A stretch of DNA of 64,000 nucleotides from Aeromicrobium sp. IC_218. Lineage in GTDB: Bacteria; Actinomycetota; Actinomycetes; Propionibacteriales; Nocardioidaceae. This document shows, piece after piece, positions 38,899-46,922 of the stretch. Positions within the stretch are counted from its first letter, which is position 1; each line of letters opens with the position of its first letter. Under the pieces are notes generated by a model. That model worked only from the letters and a program-made list of their open reading frames with translations. It did not search any database and was not told the origin of the DNA. The position numbers and the translations under genes were made by a program. The stretch is from the NCBI RefSeq assembly GCF_004336805.1, contig NZ_SJXM01000007.1:62001-126000 (forward strand). The letters run 5' to 3'.

Positions 38899-40269
38899 GT
38901 CGCCCGTGAGAACCTCGCCGTCGGCGACGCGCTCGGCCGACCCCGTGTCGGCCAGCTCGACGTCGCCCACGACGCGGACCCCGGACCCGAACGTCCAGTC
39001 GCCGTGCACGGTGAACGACCGCGCCTCGCGCAGCGACGGCACCTGCGGCAGGCGCTGCTCGAAGGCGTCGATCGTGCCGTAGTACGACTTCTCGAGCCGG
39101 ACCAGCGGCACCTCGTCGACGGCCGCGCTGACGTGTCCGTCGTCGGCGACGTCGTAGACGTCCGAGCGCAGCAGGGCCAGGTCGTTGGTGGTCTTGACCG
39201 GCAGGAACCGCGAGCGCGGCACCTCGATCGCGGTGGCGCCGTCGAACACCTCGACGGCGGCGCCCATGGCGCTCTCGATCTGCACGACCTTGGGCGAGCT
39301 CGGGTCGCGCGGATCGACGTTCTTGACGTTGCGGATGAGCGGCAGGCCCATCACCCCGCCGCGCTCCTCGAGCCGGGCCTTGAGCGCCTGCAGGTCGAAC
39401 CAGAGGTTGTTGGTGTGGAAGTAGCGGTGCCTCTGCATGTCGGCGGCGGCGTCGGCGTCCTGGTCGGGCGTCTGCGCGGTCTCACGCAGGACCAGGCGTC
39501 CATCGGCCTTGCGGACGACGAGGTGGCCGCCCTTGACGTCGGCCGGCGTGCGCAGGCACACCTCGGCGGCGTAGGGGGCGCCGGACGCGGCGAACCAGCC
39601 CATCATCGCCGGGTCGGGCGCGGCGCCGAGGTTGTCGGAGTTGGAGATCGTCGCGTAACGGAAGCCCTGATCGAGCAGGGTGTCCAGGACACCGGACGTG
39701 GCCAGCGCGGTGTAGAGGTCGCCGTGGCCCGGCGGGCACCAGGTGAGCGTCTCGTCGTCCCACTCGACCGGCGTGAGGTCGTCCTCGAGCAGCTTCGGCT
39801 CGCGGTTCTGCAGGAACTCCAGCGGCAGGTCGCCGACCGCCAGGTCGGGATAGCGCTCGAGCACCGCGCGGGTGTCGTCGCTGGTGCGGAAGCTGTTCAT
39901 GAACACGAGCGGCAGGCGGACGCCGAGCTCCTCGCGCACGCCGCGCACCTGGGCGACGATCAGGTCCAGGAACGAGCGGCCCTCACGGACGTCCAGCAGG
40001 GACTTGGCGCGGTCCATGCCCATGGACGTGCCGAGGCCGCCGTTGAGCTTGATCACGGCGGTGACGTCGGCGGCCGCGCACTGGTCCTCGAGCGAGACCT
40101 CGAGGTCGGCGGCGCGGTCGACCCCGTCGAGCGGATCGACGTCCGCCTCGGGGATCATCCCGGTCTCCCCGGCCGCGAGCTTGCCGTAGAAGTCGGAGAA
40201 CACGTCGATCGCCAGGTCCGCGATCCCCGCGTCCCGCATCTTGCGCTGAGCTGCCTCGAGTCCGTTCAT
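38896..40269 (-). CDS. UTP-glucose-1-phosphate uridylyltransferase, eukaryotic-type UDPGP family
   Basis: This 457-aa enzyme makes UDP-glucose for envelope and storage sugars. It belongs to the eukaryote-like UDPGP fold, not bacterial GalU: VIKLNGGLGTSMGMDRAKSLLDV (nucleotide loop), LPLVFMNSFRTSDDT, WCPPGHGDLYTAL, ATISNSDNLGA and FHTNNLWFDLQAL. The C-terminal beta-helix region (FTVHGDWTFGSGVRVVGDVEL) is present. In mycobacteria this gene position (next to FTHF cyclo-ligase and moeA) holds galU. TAGCCT (40278-40283) is 8 bases before ATG 40269. Confidence 0.9.
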   Translation of the reverse strand: MNGLEAAQRKMRDAGIADLAIDVFSDFYGKLAAGETGMIPEADVDPLDGVDRAADLEVSLEDQCAAADVTAVIKLNGGLGTSMGMDRAKSLLDVREGRSFLDLIVAQVRGVREELGVRLPLVFMNSFRTSDDTRAVLERYPDLAVGDLPLEFLQNREPKLLEDDLTPVEWDDETLTWCPPGHGDLYTALATSGVLDTLLDQGFRYATISNSDNLGAAPDPAMMGWFAASGAPYAAEVCLRTPADVKGGHLVVRKADGRLVLRETAQTPDQDADAAADMQRHRYFHTNNLWFDLQALKARLEERGGVMGLPLIRNVKNVDPRDPSSPKVVQIESAMGAAVEVFDGATAIEVPRSRFLPVKTTNDLALLRSDVYDVADDGHVSAAVDEVPLVRLEKSYYGTIDAFEQRLPQVPSLREARSFTVHGDWTFGSGVRVVGDVELADTGSAERVADGEVLTGD

Positions 40270-40277
40270 CGCGAATC

Positions 40278-40287
40278 AGGCTAGCGT
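40278..40287. promoter_or_regulatory. Overlapping divergent leaderless promoters
   Basis: Only 25 bases separate the uridylyltransferase ATG (minus) from the cyclo-ligase GTG (plus). TAGCCT on the minus strand (40283-40278) and TAGCGT on the plus strand (40282-40287) share two base pairs. They lie 8 and 7 bases from their start codons. Neither gene has room for a ribosome-binding site, so both mRNAs should be leaderless. Confidence 0.6.
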
Positions 40288-40294
40288 CGATCCC

Positions 40295-40858
40295 GTGGAC
40301 AAGCAGGACGTAAGGGCCCAAACGCTTTCGCACCGGGCCGCCCGGAGCACGGCGGACCGGGCGGAGGCCGCCGAGGCGATCGCCGCGCACCTGCTGGCCG
40401 AGCCGGTCGTGGCGCGGGCGACGCAGGTCGCCGCCTACCTGTCGCTGCCGACCGAGCCGGGCACCGGGCCCCTGCTCGACGGGCTCGCCGCCCGCGGCAC
40501 CGAGGTGCTGCTGCCGCAGAGCCGGCCCGACCGCTCGCTCGACTGGGTCGTCCACGTGCCCGGCGCCCCGTTGCTGCCCTCGGCGTTCGGCGTCCCCCAG
40601 CCGTCCGGGGAGCCGGTGGGGCCGGACGCGCTGGCGACCTGCGACGTCGTGCTGGTGCCGGCGCTGGCCGCCGACGTGCACGGACGCCGCCTGGGCCGCG
40701 GCGCCGGCTACTACGACCGGGCGCTGGCCGGGCTCGACGTGCCGCTGTGCGCGGTCGTGTTCACCGACGAGCTGCTCGACGAGGTGCCGGCCGAGCCGCA
40801 CGACGTCCCCGTGCAGCTGGTCGCGACGCCCGACGGCGTCCACCGCGTCCTCTCCTGA
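40295..40858 (+). CDS. 5-formyltetrahydrofolate cyclo-ligase
   Basis: It converts 5-formyl-THF to 5,10-methenyl-THF with ATP. The 187-aa protein has an N-terminal helical region, VAAYLSLPTEPGTGPLLDGLAARGTEVLLPQ, and the ATP/Mg motif HGRRLGRGAGYYDRALAG near residue 128, ending in DVPVQLVATPDGV. The GTG 40295 start is supported by TAGCGT 7 bases upstream. It is the first gene on the plus strand next to the uridylyltransferase and is convergent with a CNNM protein across repeat C. Confidence 0.93.
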   Translation: MDKQDVRAQTLSHRAARSTADRAEAAEAIAAHLLAEPVVARATQVAAYLSLPTEPGTGPLLDGLAARGTEVLLPQSRPDRSLDWVVHVPGAPLLPSAFGVPQPSGEPVGPDALATCDVVLVPALAADVHGRRLGRGAGYYDRALAGLDVPLCAVVFTDELLDEVPAEPHDVPVQLVATPDGVHRVLS

Positions 40859-40878
40859 CGGGCCCACCCGAGCCGCGT

Positions 40879-40988
40879 CCCTCACCCGAGCCCCGCTCCG
40901 CCGCGATGTGTGTCGGAACGGACGGGGTCGGGCGCCCTGGGCGGTCCGTTTCGTCACACTTCGCGGCAGCGCGGGGGCGAGGTGAGGG
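40879..40988. repeat. Convergent-junction palindromic repeat, copy C (core inverted)
   Basis: The 110-bp element has the same outer arms (CCCTCACC at 40879-40886, GGTGAGGG at 40981-40988) and the same total length as copy A. The 68-bp core (40900-40967) is in reverse orientation: its right arm GTCACACTTCGCGGC is the reverse complement of copy A's left arm. It fills the gap between the convergent cyclo-ligase and CNNM genes. Confidence 0.8.
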
Positions 40989-41007
40989 TGCGGTCGCGGG
41001 GTGCGGG

Positions 41008-42051
41008 TCAGCGGCGCTCGCGGGCGGAGTCGCGGATCTCGCCGACCAGCTCCTCCAGGACGTCCTCGAGCATCACGACGCCCATGACGACGCCCTCGGG
41101 CGAGGCCACGCGGGCCATGTGCGCGCCGCGCGACTGCATCGTGCGCAGCGACTCGTACAGTCCCGAGCCGGCCGCCACGGTGGCCAGCGGACGCACCCAC
41201 TTCTCGGGCACCGGCAGGTCGCGCGACGCCTCCCCCGCGTCCAGGACGTCCTTGATGTGCAGGTAGCCGACCAGGTCGCCACCGGCGTCGGCCACGGGGA
41301 ACCGGGAGAAGCCGGTGCGGCCGCACGCGTCCTCGACGTCCGCCGGGGTCGCGGTGGGCGGGATCGTCACGAGCGTGTCGCTGGGCAGCAGCACCTGCTC
41401 CACGCGCCCCGCGGTGAAGTCGAGCGCGCCGGACACGAGGCCGTACTCGTCCTCGTCGAGCAGGCCCTCGCGGCGCGACTCCTCGACCAGGCCGGCGACC
41501 TCGTCGTGGCTGTAGGTGGACGCCACCTCGTCGCGCGGCTCGATGCCGACGAGCCGCAGGAACGCGTTGGCCAGGCCGTTGAGCGCCCACACGAAGGGGC
41601 GCAGCACGGCGACGAAGAACAGCATGACCGGGCCGAGCACGAGCGAGGCCCGCTCCGGGCCGACCAGCGCGAGGTTCTTGGGCACCATCTCGCCGTAGAC
41701 GACGTGCAGGAAGACCACGAGCGACAGGGCGATGGTGAACGCGATCGGGTGCACCAGGCCGTGCGGGACGCCGAGCGCCTCGAACCCGGGCTCGATGAGG
41801 TGCGCGATGGCCGGCTCGCTCACGGCGCCCAGGCCGATCGAGCAGATCGTGATGCCGAGCTGGGCCGCTGCCATCGCGGACGTGACGTTCTCGACCGCCT
41901 TGAGCGCGAGCGCGGCCGGACGCGACCCGGCCGCGGCGCGCGGCTCGAGCTGGTCGCGACGGGCCGAGATGAGGGCGAACTCCGCGGCCACGAAGACCGC
42001 GTTGAGCACGAGCAGGACGAAGGTCAGCGACAGGCTGAAGACGGGGCTCAT
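41008..42051 (-). CDS. CNNM/DUF21 and CBS domain membrane protein (short form)
   Basis: This 347-aa protein has an N-terminal CNNM transmembrane domain (FSLSLTFVLLVLNAVFVAAEFALISARRDQLE, with three to four segments to about residue 175) and two CBS domains (LLPSDTLVTIPPTATPADVEDA and RPLATVAAGSGLYESLRTM). It stops after the second CBS, so it lacks the CorC_HlyC domain found in the longer partner. Proteins of this family act in Mg2+ or Co2+ homeostasis. ATG 42051 overlaps the stop of the upstream paralogue. Confidence 0.92.
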   Translation of the reverse strand: MSPVFSLSLTFVLLVLNAVFVAAEFALISARRDQLEPRAAAGSRPAALALKAVENVTSAMAAAQLGITICSIGLGAVSEPAIAHLIEPGFEALGVPHGLVHPIAFTIALSLVVFLHVVYGEMVPKNLALVGPERASLVLGPVMLFFVAVLRPFVWALNGLANAFLRLVGIEPRDEVASTYSHDEVAGLVEESRREGLLDEDEYGLVSGALDFTAGRVEQVLLPSDTLVTIPPTATPADVEDACGRTGFSRFPVADAGGDLVGYLHIKDVLDAGEASRDLPVPEKWVRPLATVAAGSGLYESLRTMQSRGAHMARVASPEGVVMGVVMLEDVLEELVGEIRDSARERR

Positions 42052-43406
42052 CGGTCCTCCCCCTCCTCGTCGTCCAGCGTTCGGGTGGTCAGCGAGACCC
42101 GGTCGATGCGGCGGCCCTCCATGCGGTCGACGGTGAGCGTGACCATGACCCGCCGGGTCACCCCGTCGGCGACACCGTCGAGCTCGACCTCGAGCACGTC
42201 GTCGCGCTCGGCCAGGCGGCCCAGCTGCTGGGTGACGTAGCCGGCGATGGTCTCGTACTCGTCGCTCTCGGGCACCGAGACGCCGGTCTGCTCGCGTACC
42301 TCGTCGGGGCGCAGCATGCCCGACAGCGTCCAGGCGCCGTCGCGGCGGTGCCGGCTCCGGGCGACCATCCGGTCGTGCTCGTCGGCGATGTCGCCGACGA
42401 TCTCCTCGACCAGGTCCTCGAGCGTCACGACGCCGTCGTTGCCGCCGTACTCGTCGACGACGACGGCCATCTGCATGCCCGACTCGCGCAGGACGCTGAG
42501 CAGCGGGTCGAGCTCGATCGAGTCCGGCACCCGGGTGGCCGGCTCGGCGATCTCGGCCAGGCGCACGGTGCGCCGGCGGTCGGCGTCGATGCGGAAGGCG
42601 TCCTTGACGTGGACGACACCCAGGACGTCGTCGGGCGTGCGGCCGATGACCGGGAAGCGCGAGTGCCCGGTCTGGCGCGCGGCCTCGACCAGGTCGGCGG
42701 CGCTGTCGCGGTCCTCGAGGAAGTGGACGCGGACGCGCGGGGTGCGCACGTCGGCGGCGGTGCGGTCGCCGAAGGCGATGCTGCGGGCCACGAGCTGGGC
42801 CGTCGGGCTCTCGAGCGAGCCGTCGGCGGCCGACCGCAGCACGAGCGAGCGCAGCTCCAGCGGCGAGCGGGCCGAGCGCAGCTCCTCCTGCGGCTCGACG
42901 CCCATGCGGCGCAGGGTGGCGTTGGCGACGCCGTTGAGACCGCGGATCGGCCAGGCCATCGCCTTGGTGAACGCGCGCTGGGCCGCCTGGGTCGCGGACG
43001 CGGTGCGCATCGGCACGGCGAGCGCGAGGTTCTTGGGGATGAGCTCGCCCAGCAGCATCGTCACGAAGGTGCTGAGCGCCAGGGCGATCGCGTAGGACGC
43101 GGCGCTGAGCGCCCCGTCCTCGAGCCCGGCGTCGCCCAACGGACCGCGCACGAGCTGGCCGATGGCCGGCTCGGCCAGGTAGCCGATCGCCAGGTTGGTG
43201 ATGGTGATGCCGAGCTGGGCGCCGCTGAGCTGGGTCGAGAGCGTCCGCAGGGCGGCGAGGGTGCCCGCGGCGCCGCGGTCGCCGGACTCGGCCGCCCGCT
43301 CGACGCTGGCGCGGTCGACGGTGACGAACGAGAACTCGGCGGCGACGAACACTCCGCAGGCGAGGACGAGCAGGAAGGCGAGGGCGAGCAGTAGCCACTC
43401 GGTCAC
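42048..43406 (-). CDS. CNNM/CBS/CorC_HlyC domain membrane protein (long form)
   Basis: This 452-aa paralogue of the following gene has a CNNM domain (LLLALAFLLVLACGVFVAAEFSFVTVDRASVE), a CBS pair (RTPRVRVHFLEDRDSAADLVEA and VPDSIELDPLLSVLRESGMQMAVVVDEYGGNDGVVTLEDLVEEIVGDI), and a C-terminal CorC_HlyC domain (WTLSGMLRPDEVREQTGVSVPESDEYETIAGYV). GTG 43406 has AGGAG about eleven bases upstream. The two genes overlap by ATGA and probably form a hetero-oligomeric ion-transport system (inference). It is divergent from the FmdB gene. Confidence 0.93.
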   Translation of the reverse strand: MTEWLLLALAFLLVLACGVFVAAEFSFVTVDRASVERAAESGDRGAAGTLAALRTLSTQLSGAQLGITITNLAIGYLAEPAIGQLVRGPLGDAGLEDGALSAASYAIALALSTFVTMLLGELIPKNLALAVPMRTASATQAAQRAFTKAMAWPIRGLNGVANATLRRMGVEPQEELRSARSPLELRSLVLRSAADGSLESPTAQLVARSIAFGDRTAADVRTPRVRVHFLEDRDSAADLVEAARQTGHSRFPVIGRTPDDVLGVVHVKDAFRIDADRRRTVRLAEIAEPATRVPDSIELDPLLSVLRESGMQMAVVVDEYGGNDGVVTLEDLVEEIVGDIADEHDRMVARSRHRRDGAWTLSGMLRPDEVREQTGVSVPESDEYETIAGYVTQQLGRLAERDDVLEVELDGVADGVTRRVMVTLTVDRMEGRRIDRVSLTTRTLDDEEGEDR

Positions 43407-43492
43407 GAGCGCAGGTCTCCTGGGGGTCGGGGCCGTGTGCCGCCAGAGTATCCTGGGCGCCGCAACCCCCGCCCGTTCCCCAGGAGACGTCC

Positions 43493-43798
43493 GTGCCCAC
43501 GTACCAGTACCAGTGCACCGAGTGCGGCGAGGCCCTCGAGGTCCAGCAGAGCTTCAGCGACCCGTCCCTCACCGAGTGCCCGCGGTGCCAGGGCCGGCTG
43601 CGCAAGGTCTTCAACGCCGTCGGCGTGGTCTTCAAGGGCTCGGGCTTCTACAAGACCGACAGCCGTTCGTCGTCCTCGTCGTCGGACACGGGCTCGTCCA
43701 CGAGCGCGTCGTCCGGCACCGGCTCGTCCAGCACCTTGTCGGACTCCGGGTCCGGCTCGAGCTCGAGCACGTCGTCCTCGGGCGGCTCCGCGGCCTGA
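43493..43798 (+). CDS. FmdB family zinc-ribbon protein
   Basis: The 101-aa protein begins MPTYQYQCTECGEALEVQQSF, and CPRCQGRLRKVFNAVGVVFKGSGFYKTD completes a four-Cys zinc ribbon of the FmdB/CxxC_CXXC_SSSS type. The last 45 residues are almost only Ser, Gly and Thr, a low-complexity tail that is typical of the family. GTG 43493 has AGGAG 5-6 bases upstream. In M. tuberculosis the homologue Rv0991c is a redox-regulated chaperone-like protein (Ruc) near mscL, which is the same neighbourhood. Confidence 0.93.
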   Translation: MPTYQYQCTECGEALEVQQSFSDPSLTECPRCQGRLRKVFNAVGVVFKGSGFYKTDSRSSSSSSDTGSSTSASSGTGSSSTLSDSGSGSSSSTSSSGGSAA

Positions 43799-43851
43799 GG
43801 CCTGTGGACGCGGGCGGACGCCGGAGGGTGCGCCGCTCGTAGCGTCGCGGC

Positions 43852-44433
43852 ATGCGCCGCGTCTCACGTCTCGTCCTGCGTCACCGCCGGGTCCTCTCGG
43901 CCGTCTGCGTCGCCCTGGCCGTCTGGCTGGCGCTCACCGAGCTGGGCGCCGATCCGCCGGGCGACCGCGTGGTCGTGGCCGCGGACGACCTGCCCAGCGG
44001 CCACGTGCTGGCCCGCTCGGACCTGCGCACGTCCGTCGTCAGCCGCAGCCCGAGCCGGGCGCTCGACGCCGACGACCTCGTCGGCCGCACCGTCGCCGCC
44101 CCCATGCGGGCGGGCGAGCCGTTCACCGACGTCCGCCTGGCCGGTCCCGACCTGCTCGCGGCGCTCGGTGAGGGCACCGTGCTGGCCACCGTGCGCGTGG
44201 CCGACCCCGAGTCGCTGGCGGCGCTGGGCGTCGGCGACGACGCGGTCGTCGTGGCCAGCGACCCGCACGGCGAGGCCGGCTCGCGGGTGGTGACCCGCGA
44301 GGCCCGCGTCGTCTCGCTGCCGCCGCCGCGCGACGGGGCCGTCGTCGTCGGGCTCGGCGTCGACGAGGCGACCGCCCTGTCGATCAGCGCGGCGTCGTTG
44401 CGCGGCCCGCTGTCGCTGCTCGCCGTCGGGTGA
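43852..44433 (+). CDS. SAF domain membrane-anchored protein (CpaB/RcpC-like)
   Basis: This 193-aa protein has a basic N-terminus, one membrane segment (VLSAVCVALAVWLALTEL) and a SAF domain: RVVVAADDLPSGHVLARSDLRTSVV and LVGRTVAAPMRAGEPFTDVRLAGPDLLAAL. SAF domains are found in CpaB/RcpC pilus proteins, but no other pilus-assembly gene is present. Similar orphan SAF proteins lie between FmdB and mscL in other actinobacteria. TAGCGT 6 bases before ATG 43852 predicts a leaderless mRNA. Confidence 0.86.
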   Translation: MRRVSRLVLRHRRVLSAVCVALAVWLALTELGADPPGDRVVVAADDLPSGHVLARSDLRTSVVSRSPSRALDADDLVGRTVAAPMRAGEPFTDVRLAGPDLLAALGEGTVLATVRVADPESLAALGVGDDAVVVASDPHGEAGSRVVTREARVVSLPPPRDGAVVVGLGVDEATALSISAASLRGPLSLLAVG

Positions 44434-44480
44434 GCGCCGCGCTAGCGTGAGCCGACCGTCCGACTCACGAGGGGGCACCC

Positions 44481-44927
44481 ATGCTCAAGGGCTTCAAGGA
44501 CTTCCTGTTCCGCGGCAACCTGGTCGACCTGGCCGTCGCGGTGGCCATCGGCACCGCGTTCACCGCGCTGGTGGCGGCGTTCACCGCGACCATCGTCAAC
44601 CCGATCCTGGCCACGGTCGGCGGCAAGAAGGGCCCGGGCTGGTCGTACACGATCTTCGACGACAACCCCGACACGACGCTGCGCTTCGGCGACCTCATCG
44701 GCGCCATCATCACCTTCGCGATCACCGCGGCGGTGATCTACTTCGTGCTCGTCGTGCCCATGAAGAAGATCAACGAGCTGCGCGACCGGGGCAAGAAGGA
44801 GGAGGCGCCCGTCGAGGTGACTCCCGAGGACGTCGCGCTGCTGCGCGAGATCCGCGACCTGCTCGCCGGCCAGAACCCCGGCGGCGCCACCGGCTCGACC
44901 GGCAGCCACGCCGGCCCTCCGGCCTGA
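44481..44927 (+). CDS. mscL: Large-conductance mechanosensitive channel
   Basis: It releases solutes on hypo-osmotic shock. The N-terminal amphipathic helix and first segment (MLKGFKDFLFRGNLVDLAVAVAIGTAFTALVAAF), the periplasmic loop with GKKGPGWSYTIFDDNPDTTLRFGDLIGAI, and the second segment FAITAAVIYFVLVVPMKKINELRDRGKKEE are all present. The Gly/Ser/Pro-rich tail makes it 148 aa. Start ATG 44481 has a GAGGGGG site upstream, and TAGCGT at 44442-44447 is a possible -10. Confidence 0.96.
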   Translation: MLKGFKDFLFRGNLVDLAVAVAIGTAFTALVAAFTATIVNPILATVGGKKGPGWSYTIFDDNPDTTLRFGDLIGAIITFAITAAVIYFVLVVPMKKINELRDRGKKEEAPVEVTPEDVALLREIRDLLAGQNPGGATGSTGSHAGPPA

Positions 44928-44928
44928 C

Positions 44929-45108
44929 CTAGCCGCCGTGGTGGGGCGGGACGTCGCGGCGCAGCTCGTCGTCGCGCGAGCCCGTGCTGCGCTCGCCCCA
45001 TCCCTCGGCCGTCTCGTCGCGCGTGGTCGACGGCTCCAGGTCGCCGAGCAGGGCGGCCGCGCGACGCAGCCGCTCGCGCCGCTCCTGCTCAGACGCGGAC
45101 GAGGTCAT
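44929..45108 (-). CDS. Small 59-aa hypothetical protein
   Basis: The protein has an N-terminal helix (SASEQERRERLRRAAALLGDLEP) followed by a short charged motif TTRDETAEGWGERSTGSRDDELRRDVPPHHGG. The TTRDE-x3-GWGE-x-DxxLxxDxPPHH pattern resembles short actinobacterial proteins of unknown function that I recall. ATG 45108 lies 20 bases inside the end of the upstream epimerase gene. Its stop is one base from the convergent mscL stop, so there is no space for a terminator. Confidence 0.7.
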   Translation of the reverse strand: MTSSASEQERRERLRRAAALLGDLEPSTTRDETAEGWGERSTGSRDDELRRDVPPHHGG

Positions 45109-45991
45109 CGAACCACTCGGGGACGGCCTTGGGGTGGCGCGGCTGCCAGCCGGTCGCAGCCTGGAACCGCTGCGAGCTGACCCGCTGCGAGCGCGAGAGC
45201 CACTCGATCTTGTGACCGACGCTGCGCTGCACGAGCCGGTGGTGCAGCACGCCCTCACGGCGTCCGACCGCGTGGGCGTAGGTGTCGGCCAGCTCGCCGC
45301 GGCGCAGCGGCTCGGCGCCGACGTTGTAGGTGCCCGCCGGCGCACCGAGCGCCGCGGCGGCGGCCGTGCCGACGTCCTCGGGGTGGACGACGTGGCACCA
45401 GGCCTCGCGCGCGCCGACGCCGACCGGCTTGCCCGAGCGGGCGCGCTTGAGCAGCCAGGCGCTGTGCGGGTCGGGGCCGACGATGAGCCCGAAGCGCAGC
45501 ACGACGCCGTCGAGCCCGGCCAGGGTCGCGTTGCGCACGTGGGTCTCGGAGACGACGACCGGCTCGGAGAAGCGCGAGACCGCCGTCGGGCTGTCCTCGT
45601 CGACGATCTCCTCGCCGTGGTCGGCGTAGATGAAGCTGACGCTCTGCTGCACGAAGCGGCCGACCGACGCGCGGCACGCGGCCTGGGCGGCGATGCGGGT
45701 GCCGGCGACGCGCAGCCGGTCGTGGCTGCGGAACTGGGCGTAGCTGACCGAGGTGGCGCCGACCGGCACCTTGGTGGCGAAGTTGACGACCGCGTCGCAG
45801 CCGAGCATGCCGGCGGCCAGGGCGGTCTCGTCGTAGAGGTCGCCGAACCAGGGCTCGACGCCGAGCTCGGCCACGACCCGGGCGGCCTCGGCCGTGCGGA
45901 CCAGGCCCACGACGTCGTGGCCGGCCTCCAGGAGCGCGGTGGCGGCCGATCGGCCCATGACCCCGTTCGCTCCGGTGAGGAACACCTTCAC
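45089..45991 (-). CDS. NAD(P)-dependent epimerase/dehydratase family protein
   Basis: This 300-aa extended short-chain dehydrogenase has the Rossmann loop VFLTGANGVMGRSAATALLEAGHDVVGLVR at the N-terminus and VNFATKVPVG in motif III. The usual catalytic YxxxK is not obvious, since the region after FVQQSVSFIYADHGEEIVDEDSP lacks it, so catalysis may be atypical. The C-terminus (YAHAVGRREGVLHHRLVQRSVGHKIEWLSRSQRVSSQRFQAATGWQPR) is typical of sugar-nucleotide-epimerase-like proteins. TAGGAT (46038-46043) is a likely -10 and GGAG lies ahead of GTG 45991. Confidence 0.84.
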   Translation of the reverse strand: MKVFLTGANGVMGRSAATALLEAGHDVVGLVRTAEAARVVAELGVEPWFGDLYDETALAAGMLGCDAVVNFATKVPVGATSVSYAQFRSHDRLRVAGTRIAAQAACRASVGRFVQQSVSFIYADHGEEIVDEDSPTAVSRFSEPVVVSETHVRNATLAGLDGVVLRFGLIVGPDPHSAWLLKRARSGKPVGVGAREAWCHVVHPEDVGTAAAAALGAPAGTYNVGAEPLRRGELADTYAHAVGRREGVLHHRLVQRSVGHKIEWLSRSQRVSSQRFQAATGWQPRHPKAVPEWFDDLVRV

Positions 45992-46102
45992 GCGATCTCC
46001 GTCCCCGCGGGACGTCGACGTCCCGACAGACCCGGCGATCCTAGCAACGGGCCCACCGCTCCCCCAAAGTCCCGGCGACCGGCCAGGGGTCCGGGGCCGC
46101 CG

Positions 46103-46918
46103 TCAGTCCGGCTGCAGGACGTTCTCGGAGCCGAGCTCGTCCACGAGCGGGACGACGTCGGCGATCGAGCTGAACACCTTCGACGGACGGAACGGGAAGC
46201 GCTCGACCTCGTGCGCACCGGTCGAGCCGCTGAGCACCAGGATCGTGCGCAGGCCCGCCTCCAGGCCGGACAGCACGTCGGTGTCCATGCGGTCGCCGAT
46301 CATCACCGTGGTCTCCGAGTGCGCCTCGATGCGGTTCAGCGCGCTGCGCATCATGAGCGGGTTCGGCTTGCCCACGAAGTACGGCTCGACGCCGGTCGCC
46401 TTGGTGATGAGCGCCGCGACCGAGCCGGTGGCCGGCAGCGGCCCCGTCGGCGAGGGACCGGTCGGGTCGGGGTTGGTCGCGATGAAGCGGGCGCCGCCGG
46501 CGACGAGCTGGATGGCCCGGGTGATCGCCTCGAACGAGTAGGTGCGGGTCTCGCCCAGCACCACGTACTCGGGGTCCTTGGACGTCATGACGTAGCCGAC
46601 GTTGTAGAGCGCGGTGGTGAGCCCGGCCTCGCCGATGACGTACGCGGTGCCGTCGGGACGCTGCTCGGCCAGGAACTGCGCGGTGGCCAGGGCGGACGTC
46701 CAGATCGCCGACTCCGGCACGACGATGCCCGCGGCGCGCAGCCGGGCGGCGAGGTCGCGCGGGGTGAAGATCGAGTTGTTGGTCAGCACGAGGAAGCGAC
46801 GGCCGCTGGCGGTGAGCCGGCCGATGAAGTCGGCGGCACCGGGGATCGCGCGCTCCTCGTGGACGAGCACGCCGTCCATGTCGGTGAGCCACGACTCGAT
46901 CGGCCTGGGAGAGGTCAT
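46103..46918 (-). CDS. HAD-superfamily hydrolase, NagD-like subfamily IIA
   Basis: This 271-aa phosphatase has motif I LTDMDGVLVHEERAIPGA (nucleophile Asp), motif II VLTNNS, the capping domain with YVIGEAGLTTALYNVGYVM, and motifs III/IV GKPNPLMMRSAL and MIGDRMDTDVLSGLEAGL. NagD-type enzymes hydrolyse UMP, GMP or similar sugar phosphates. Start ATG 46918 lies four bases after the stop of the upstream esterase gene, with GAGGATGA as ribosome site. Substrate is not evident. Confidence 0.92.
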   Translation of the reverse strand: MTSPRPIESWLTDMDGVLVHEERAIPGAADFIGRLTASGRRFLVLTNNSIFTPRDLAARLRAAGIVVPESAIWTSALATAQFLAEQRPDGTAYVIGEAGLTTALYNVGYVMTSKDPEYVVLGETRTYSFEAITRAIQLVAGGARFIATNPDPTGPSPTGPLPATGSVAALITKATGVEPYFVGKPNPLMMRSALNRIEAHSETTVMIGDRMDTDVLSGLEAGLRTILVLSGSTGAHEVERFPFRPSKVFSSIADVVPLVDELGSENVLQPD

Positions 46919-46922
46919 GGGG

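Noticed and set aside
45089..45108. Epimerase and 59-aa gene overlap as a frameshifted single gene
   Set aside because: The two products are unrelated in length and composition, the epimerase is complete, and the small protein matches a stand-alone pattern with its own ATG.
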